Assembly: GCA_902496845.1 (NCBI GenBank) | Contig: CABVCJ010000061.1 | Span: 1 to 10,432 of the forward strand | DNA from: an uncultured Collinsella sp. | Lineage (GTDB): Bacteria > Actinomycetota > Coriobacteriia > Coriobacteriales > Coriobacteriaceae | Direction: 5' to 3' | Length of the DNA stretch: 10,432 bases | In this document: piece after piece, positions 6,771 through 10,432 of the stretch | Numbering within the stretch: position 1 is the first letter of the stretch | Layout: each line of letters opens with the position of its first letter | Translations under genes and position numbers: made by a program | The notes under the pieces: model-generated | Told to the model about the DNA's origin: nothing | Databases searched by the model: none | Seen by the model: the letters and a program-made list of their open reading frames with translations, nothing else

Positions 6771-6843
6771 GGGCCGGGGTGCCTGCCTTGTTTTGAGAAG
6801 TTCGCGGAGCCCACTTCTCAAAACAAGGCAGGCACCCCGGCCC
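6771..6843. repeat. Long perfect hairpin element (31-bp arms, 11-base loop)
   Basis: Positions 6771-6801 and 6813-6843 are exact reverse complements over 31 bases, separated by TCGCGGAGCCC. The outer arm opens GGGCCGGGGTGCCTGCC; the inner arm is TTGTTTTGAGAAGT. No T-run follows on either strand, so it is not a classical terminator. The opening GGGCCGsGgTGCCyGCC pattern is shared with the 4329-4464 element, including the matching outer end on the opposite arm. It lies in the 248-base gap between the LacI-type gene and the 162-residue protein gene. Confidence 0.92.
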
Positions 6844-6918
6844 TCGTCCGTGAACTCTTCCGCTGGGCGAGCTATAGACGCCGCGCACCGATAGGGTAAG
6901 GCGGCGGCTTGAAATTGG

Positions 6919-6927
6919 TGCTATATT
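6919..6927 (+). promoter_or_regulatory. Putative extended -10 promoter for the 6965-8957 genes
   Basis: TGCTATATT contains the extended -10 dinucleotide TG followed by TATATT (6922-6927). It is placed to give a leader of about 30 bases. No good -35 lies 16-18 bases upstream, which extended -10 promoters tolerate. An inverted repeat CGCCGC/GCGGCG (6879-6884 and 6901-6906) lies just upstream. Confidence 0.4.
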
Positions 6928-6964
6928 CAGGTTGAGTTGTTTAATGCTAGTACGGGAGGCTGAT

Positions 6965-7453
6965 ATGGGGCTGTTCAAGAAGAAAAACCCGCAGGATGCC
7001 TTTGATCCCGATGTGTTTACCATCACGGATACGATTTTGGACCCGCCGCGGTTTACGTTTTTGCCGGCTATCTACCAGGATGCCACGCATCGCAAATGGG
7101 CCGTACATCAGCGCGGCGGCGAGCCGAAGATTTTTGACTATGCGGACGTGTTGCAGTGCGAAGTGGCCGAGGCGGGCGATCCGGAGGCCGAAGAAGCGGT
7201 CTCTAAACAGGAATTTGCCCAGCGTATCCTGGCAAATCCTGCCAAGGCAGCAAAAATAAATGCTGCCAAGCGTAATATGTGTCTTGGTATGGGCGTTGTT
7301 GTGGCGGTTCAGACGGGAAAAGACGAGGTTTCCAAATTAGAGATTCCCGTTATGACCGACGAAGTCAAACGCGATTCAAGTCTATATAAGTCGTATCGGA
7401 ATGTCGCCGAGAAGATCAAGGCAGAATTTGATGCCATGGGAGGGCTGGCCTAA
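6965..7453 (+). CDS. Uncharacterised 162-residue protein
   Basis: I do not recognise this protein with confidence. It begins MGLFKKKNPQD, is hydrophilic, and has no signal peptide or clear membrane segment. A beta-rich-looking first half contains KWAVHQRGGEPKIFDYADV (47-65). A charged, helix-prone middle follows, then a short hydrophobic patch MGVVVAVQTG, and a last part LEIPVMTDEVKRDSSLY followed by a helix. The order basic start, possible PH-like strands, small hydrophobic insert, 'IPV' strand and terminal helix loosely resembles small PH-like proteins of the DUF4428 neighbourhood, but that is only an impression. The ATG at 6965 has GGGAGG five bases upstream; an in-frame TTG 33 bases earlier is not needed. 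It ends 38 bases before the first GntR-type gene and is likely co-transcribed with it. Confidence 0.8.
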   Translation: MGLFKKKNPQDAFDPDVFTITDTILDPPRFTFLPAIYQDATHRKWAVHQRGGEPKIFDYADVLQCEVAEAGDPEAEEAVSKQEFAQRILANPAKAAKINAAKRNMCLGMGVVVAVQTGKDEVSKLEIPVMTDEVKRDSSLYKSYRNVAEKIKAEFDAMGGLA

Positions 7454-7491
7454 TTTTGGCGGCATACGTTTCTGAATGAGGAGTCTGTGCA

Positions 7492-8259
7492 ATGGCAGGC
7501 GAATCTTATGCAATTCCCCCCAAAGATCATGCTGTTGAGGGAATTCTTTGGTATATCCAGCACCATCAGCTTGCCGGCGGCGATCGCCTGCCGGCCGAGC
7601 GCGTGCTGTGCGAAGAGATTGGCGTTTCGCGTACGGCGTTGCGTGCCGGTATCACGCGGCTTATCTCGTGTGGAACGCTCGAGAGCCGTCGCGGATCGGG
7701 CACGTATGTGTGTCCTCCCAAGCCGCTGAACATTTTCCAGGAAACGTATAACTTTTCCGATGCTGTGCGGACTGCCGGCCTGCACCCCTCTTCTCGTCTG
7801 GTTTCCACCGGGACCATCGAGGCGGATGAGGCGCTTGCCGACAAGCTTGGGGTGGCTGTAGGCGCTCCCTTGCTCCGCATGCAGCGCGTTCGACTTATTG
7901 AGGGCGAGCCGGCGTCAATCGAGACCGCTCACGTTAACCTGTCCCTGTGCCCATCGCTTCCCGAGCACGATTTTGAGTGTGAGAGCCTTTACGATGTCTT
8001 GCTCAAAGAAGGCGGCGTGCGTGTTGAGCATGGACGTGAGCATATTTCCATCTCGCGTTTGAACGCCGAAGAGGCCGAGCTGCTCCAGCAAAAAGAGGGA
8101 ACGCCGGTGTTCTATGAGAGCTCGATCGAATTTGATAAGGACATGCGTTTTGTGGAGCATTGCAAATCGGTGATTTTGCCCACAAAGTTCCGCTTTGCCG
8201 ATAACGGTGAAAAGAACGGCATGAGGAGCGTGGCAGGTGAACAATGGCTGAAACAGTAG
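7492..8259 (+). CDS. GntR-family regulator, HutC type with UTRA domain (first of two)
   Basis: DNA-binding transcription factor of 255 residues. The winged helix-turn-helix spans about residues 12-75, with the hallmark GDRLPAERVLCEEIGVSRTA (30-49) and the wing SRRGSGTYV (65-73). The UTRA effector-binding domain spans about 90-235, including LLRMQRVRLIEGEPASIETA (127-146) and the terminal strand region around FVEHCKSVILPTKFRF. UTRA domains usually bind small phosphorylated sugars or amines. The ATG at 7492 has GAGGAG eight bases upstream. The gene ends 16 bases inside the next regulator gene, which implies translational coupling. Both regulators lie just upstream of the SIS-domain gene and probably control it. 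The fold is certain; the effector is unknown. Confidence 0.93.
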   Translation: MAGESYAIPPKDHAVEGILWYIQHHQLAGGDRLPAERVLCEEIGVSRTALRAGITRLISCGTLESRRGSGTYVCPPKPLNIFQETYNFSDAVRTAGLHPSSRLVSTGTIEADEALADKLGVAVGAPLLRMQRVRLIEGEPASIETAHVNLSLCPSLPEHDFECESLYDVLLKEGGVRVEHGREHISISRLNAEEAELLQQKEGTPVFYESSIEFDKDMRFVEHCKSVILPTKFRFADNGEKNGMRSVAGEQWLKQ

Positions 8260-8957
8260 ATGCCACCCCGGTTTATATGCGCATACGACGTCGCATTGAA
8301 GAGCGTATCGAACGCGGTATATATCCCACGGGTTCCATGATTCCGTCCGAAAAAGACCTCGCCGAGGAATTTGGTACGACACGCTTGACCATCCGGAGTG
8401 CTGTCGATGAGTTGGTTCGGCGCGGGCAGATTCGTCGCGTTCGGGGAAAAGGTGCCTTTGTGGCGCAGAAAGTACCTGCTTTTTTTGAACGCACGGTCGG
8501 TTTCCGTGAATCGGTCCGTGCTTCGGGCGGCGAGCCGTCCGTCCGTATTCTCGCGCGTTCCAAGCGTTATGCGGGGCCATATTACGCCGACCTGTTTGGC
8601 ATCGCCGAGGACGACCTGCTCTATTCCGTTCGACGCCTGAACTGCATAAACGGTAGCCCCGTATCGATTGAGACGGCGCTGATTCCCTGCCTGCTGTTCC
8701 CAACCATCGAAGATATTGACGTGTCGGTCTTCAGTTTGTACGAGACTTATGAGATGCTGGGCCGAAAGCCAGTCATGGCACAGGAAAAGCTCGATATCGA
8801 AGCGCTGGGCGCACGAGATGCTGGCCTCCTTGGACTGGAACAGGGCGATCTTGTTTTGCTTTTGGAATGCGTGAGCTATGACGCGAGCGGTCAGGCTATC
8901 GAGTATGTAAAGTCCTTCAATCGTGGCGATACGGGCGGCTACACCTATACGTACTAG
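8244..8957 (+). CDS. GntR-family regulator, HutC type with UTRA domain (second of two)
   Basis: Second transcription factor of the same architecture, 237 residues. The winged helix-turn-helix spans about 7-75, with PVYMRIRRRIEERIERGIY (9-27), SMIPSEKDLAEEFGTTRLTI (31-50) and wing RVRGKGAFV (65-73). The UTRA domain spans about 84-232, with TVGFRESVRASG (84-95), SVRRLNCINGSPVSIETALI (128-147) and AIEYVKSFNRGD (218-229). It starts at an ATG 16 bases inside the preceding gene, in another frame, with AGGTGA three bases upstream. The two proteins share fold and short motifs such as SIETA but are clearly diverged, so this is not a recent duplication. They might form heterodimers or sense different ligands; neither can be shown here. 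No terminator follows, so read-through into the SIS gene is possible. Confidence 0.93.
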   Translation: MAETVDATPVYMRIRRRIEERIERGIYPTGSMIPSEKDLAEEFGTTRLTIRSAVDELVRRGQIRRVRGKGAFVAQKVPAFFERTVGFRESVRASGGEPSVRILARSKRYAGPYYADLFGIAEDDLLYSVRRLNCINGSPVSIETALIPCLLFPTIEDIDVSVFSLYETYEMLGRKPVMAQEKLDIEALGARDAGLLGLEQGDLVLLLECVSYDASGQAIEYVKSFNRGDTGGYTYTY

Positions 8958-8996
8958 CTGGTATTTTGTGAATAACGGCTGGGAAACTAACCAGTT

Positions 8997-9025
8997 TTGA
9001 TCGTTGGGTCAGCTGTATATACAAC
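8997..9025 (+). promoter_or_regulatory. Putative promoter of the SIS-domain operon with overlapping GntR-type operator
   Basis: TTGATC (8997-9002) and TACAAC (9020-9025) are separated by 17 bases and could be -35 and -10 boxes. The perfect palindrome TGTATATACA (9014-9023) overlaps the -10 box. In context, CTGTATATACAA nearly equals the TTGTATATACAA operator known for the UTRA-type GntR regulator TreR of Bacillus. A repressor bound there would block the promoter. The palindrome is certain; its role and the promoter are inferred. Confidence 0.5.
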
Positions 9026-9080
9026 CTTACATGGCTCAAAATCGACCGTTCGCCGAAGGGGATAAATTAATCGACAAAGA

Positions 9081-9129
9081 GGTATCAAAAAGCCGTAACC
9101 TGTAACTGTGATTGGTATCAAATACTAAT
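9081..9129 (+). promoter_or_regulatory. Second candidate operator region upstream of the SIS-domain gene
   Basis: ATTGGTAT-CAA-ATACTAAT (9111-9129) is a near-palindrome with 7 of 8 pairs matching around a 3-base centre. The sequence GGTATCAAA inside it recurs as a direct repeat at 9081-9089, exactly 33 bases earlier, about three helical turns. It ends 21 bases before the ATG of the SIS gene. It may serve one of the two neighbouring GntR-type regulators. Function is inferred from symmetry and position only. Confidence 0.4.
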
Positions 9130-9150
9130 GATTTGTTACGAGGTGAGACG

Positions 9151-10266
9151 ATGAAGATGCTCGATTACGTTCAGCTTGCCCATGTGCGTATGGGAGAGAA
9201 CCTCGAGCGTTCGTCTGAGCTGGTAGCGCAGCTCGTTGATATTTTCCAGTCCGGTTCTTTTGACGCGCTGCGCATCGTTGCTTCGGGTTCGTCGCGCCAT
9301 GCTGCGGATTGCGCCCGCGATTACCTGCAAGATGCGCTGCAGATGCAGGTGTCCGTTGTGACGCCCGAGGCCTTCGTCGATTTTGAACACACCTATCCAC
9401 AGCATGCGCTTAACATTGCCGTCTCGCAGAGCGGCTATTCAACCAATACGATTGCGGCGCTCGATTACATGCGCGCACACGATATGGCTGCAGTTGCGCT
9501 CACGGCAAACGTCGAGGCACCCATCAAGGAACACGCTGACATCGTTCTTGACTACGGTGTGGGCGTCGAGTCGGTGGACTTTGTGACTCTGGGCGTCGAG
9601 GTTCTCGTTGAGTACCTGGTGCTCTTTGGTATTTACGGCGGTCAGGCGCGCGGAACGATTGACGCCAAGGGCGTTGCCCAGCGTCTTGACGACCTGCGCG
9701 AGGCTATCCAGGCCAATGCCGTGATGTGCAAGACCGCCGAGGCATATGTCCAAGACCACATGCTCGAGCTTTCTGAGCACACGCCCGCTATGGTCGTCGG
9801 CAACGGCCCCAACTATGGTGTTGCCGAGGAGGCAGCGCTCAAGCTGAGCGAGACCATCAAGATTCCTGCCATGCATCACGAAGGCGAGGAGTTCGTCCAC
9901 GGTCCCGAGATGCAGATCGTTCCGGGCTATCTGGTGTTTATTGTCGACGATCCGCAGGGGTCGGAGCGTCTTGCGAATATCGCCGATGCGCTATCGAACG
10001 TTACGACAAAAACGGTGCTGCTCACGGCCCATCCCAAGGGTGGGGCTCACGAGGTTGTGGTGCCTCAGGTGGCTCCGCTGCTCAGCGCAATTCCCAATCT
10101 CGTGTTCTTCCAGACGATTGCGGCAATAATCGCCGAGCGTCTGAAGTCATGGGACGTTCACCCGTATCTCGATGCTGTCTCCAAGCAAATGGAGGTCAAG
10201 GCAGAGGGCTACGAAGAGTCAGTCAATGCGCTTAAGGCCAAAGCGGCTGAGTGTTACGGAATGTAA
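9151..10266 (+). CDS. Double SIS-domain sugar-phosphate isomerase/deglycase, GlmS C-half-like
   Basis: Cytoplasmic enzyme of 371 residues built of two sugar isomerase (SIS) domains like the isomerase half of GlmS, without the glutaminase domain. SIS1 (about 38-165) carries ASGSSRHAA (44-52) and VSQSGYSTNT (91-100), the phosphosugar loop. SIS2 (about 210-345) carries VGNGPNYGVAEEAALKLSE (216-234) and HHEGEEFVHGPE (242-253). Glu234 and His250 are 16 residues apart, the same spacing as Glu488/His504 of GlmS and the catalytic pair of FraB-type Amadori deglycases. The protein therefore probably acts on a 6-phosphorylated ketosamine or aminosugar: deglycase, deaminase or isomerase. AgaS-like roles are also possible. 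The ATG at 9151 has AGGTGA four bases upstream; an upstream TTG (9112) lies inside a putative operator. It probably forms an operon with the next gene, under the two GntR-type regulators. Confidence 0.85.
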   Translation: MKMLDYVQLAHVRMGENLERSSELVAQLVDIFQSGSFDALRIVASGSSRHAADCARDYLQDALQMQVSVVTPEAFVDFEHTYPQHALNIAVSQSGYSTNTIAALDYMRAHDMAAVALTANVEAPIKEHADIVLDYGVGVESVDFVTLGVEVLVEYLVLFGIYGGQARGTIDAKGVAQRLDDLREAIQANAVMCKTAEAYVQDHMLELSEHTPAMVVGNGPNYGVAEEAALKLSETIKIPAMHHEGEEFVHGPEMQIVPGYLVFIVDDPQGSERLANIADALSNVTTKTVLLTAHPKGGAHEVVVPQVAPLLSAIPNLVFFQTIAAIIAERLKSWDVHPYLDAVSKQMEVKAEGYEESVNALKAKAAECYGM

Positions 10267-10326
10267 GCGGGTTTTGATGCCCGTTGGCATGGGGGATGTG
10301 GAAACAACCCCAGAAAGGAGAGACAA

Positions 10327-10432
10327 ATGAAGGAAACCGAGAAGATCGAGATCATGCACTTCGACCAGGAGGGCTATCTCGAGGACGGCAAGGCGCTCTA
10401 CGAGACCGGAAAGAAGATGACCGCGCTCGCCG
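10327..10432 (+). CDS. Start of a further gene, possibly a second SIS-domain protein (truncated by window end)
   Basis: Only 35 codons are visible: it starts MKETEKIEIMHFDQEGYLED and continues GKALYETGKKMTALA. The ATG has AAAGGAG six bases upstream, a stronger ribosome site than its neighbour, and codons are strongly G/C-ending, suggesting high expression. The FDxEGYLExGKALYE opening recalls the N-terminus of FrlB/GfrE-type SIS deglycases, but 35 residues before any SIS motif do not prove it. The 60-base gap to the previous gene contains a small hairpin ATGCC/GGCAT (10277-10281 and 10286-10290) and no terminator, so both genes are probably co-transcribed. Confidence 0.6.
   Translation, partial: MKETEKIEIMHFDQEGYLEDGKALYETGKKMTALA

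Noticed and set aside
6771..6843. Ordinary rho-independent terminator of the LacI-type gene
   Set aside because: The stem is far longer than usual and no T-run follows on either strand.
8223..8260. Possible frameshift joining the two GntR-type genes
   Set aside because: Each gene has its own complete winged helix and UTRA domain and its own start. The 16-base overlap is normal translational coupling.
1..10432. CRISPR array, tRNA or rRNA genes, prophage or plasmid functions
   Set aside because: No regularly spaced direct repeats, no cloverleaf or rRNA signature and no integrase, replication or capsid gene were seen.

Overview
The window looks like chromosomal DNA from a high-GC Gram-positive gut actinobacterium, most likely Coriobacteriia and Collinsella-like. 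This is inferred from the strong GC bias at third codon positions, the gene content (cytoplasmic MalQ, GalE and MurB, a PcsB-like wall hydrolase, several sugar-type regulators, SIS-domain sugar-phosphate enzymes) and the style of the intergenic regions. No 16S or other marker gene is present, so the genus is a guess.

Layout. Positions 61-2848 hold two minus-strand genes for carbohydrate metabolism. galE (UDP-hexose 4-epimerase) comes first and has its own terminator. malQ (4-alpha-glucanotransferase) follows with its own promoter and a repeat that looks like an operator. A plus-strand gene at 3115-4320 encodes a secreted PcsB-like coiled-coil protein with a C-terminal cysteine peptidase-like domain. 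It converges on murB (4542-5504, minus). The gap between them holds two rho-independent terminators and a 136-bp element with perfect 33-bp inverted arms. A LacI-family regulator (5688-6716) is divergent from murB. A second long hairpin element (perfect 31-bp arms) follows it. Next comes a plus-strand run: an uncharacterised 162-residue protein, two overlapping GntR/UTRA regulators, a gap of about 190 bp rich in operator-like palindromes, a complete double-SIS-domain protein, and the first 35 codons of another gene, possibly a second SIS protein, which is cut by the window end.

How it fits together. The right-hand part (about 6965-10432) reads as a locally regulated sugar-phosphate catabolic locus. 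Two sugar-sensing regulators of the HutC/UTRA type sit directly upstream of a GlmS-isomerase-like SIS enzyme that keeps the Glu/His pair of GlmS and of the Amadori-product deglycases (FrlB/FraB/GfrF type). Breakdown of a glycated amine or amino sugar is the most economical hypothesis, but the substrate cannot be read from this window. The left part is housekeeping: glucan and galactose metabolism plus cell-wall synthesis and remodelling.

The least explained structures are the two long perfect inverted-repeat elements (4329-4464 and 6771-6843). They share a GC-rich outer arm sequence but differ, with both arms changed together, in the inner arm. They look like members of a dispersed palindromic repeat family.
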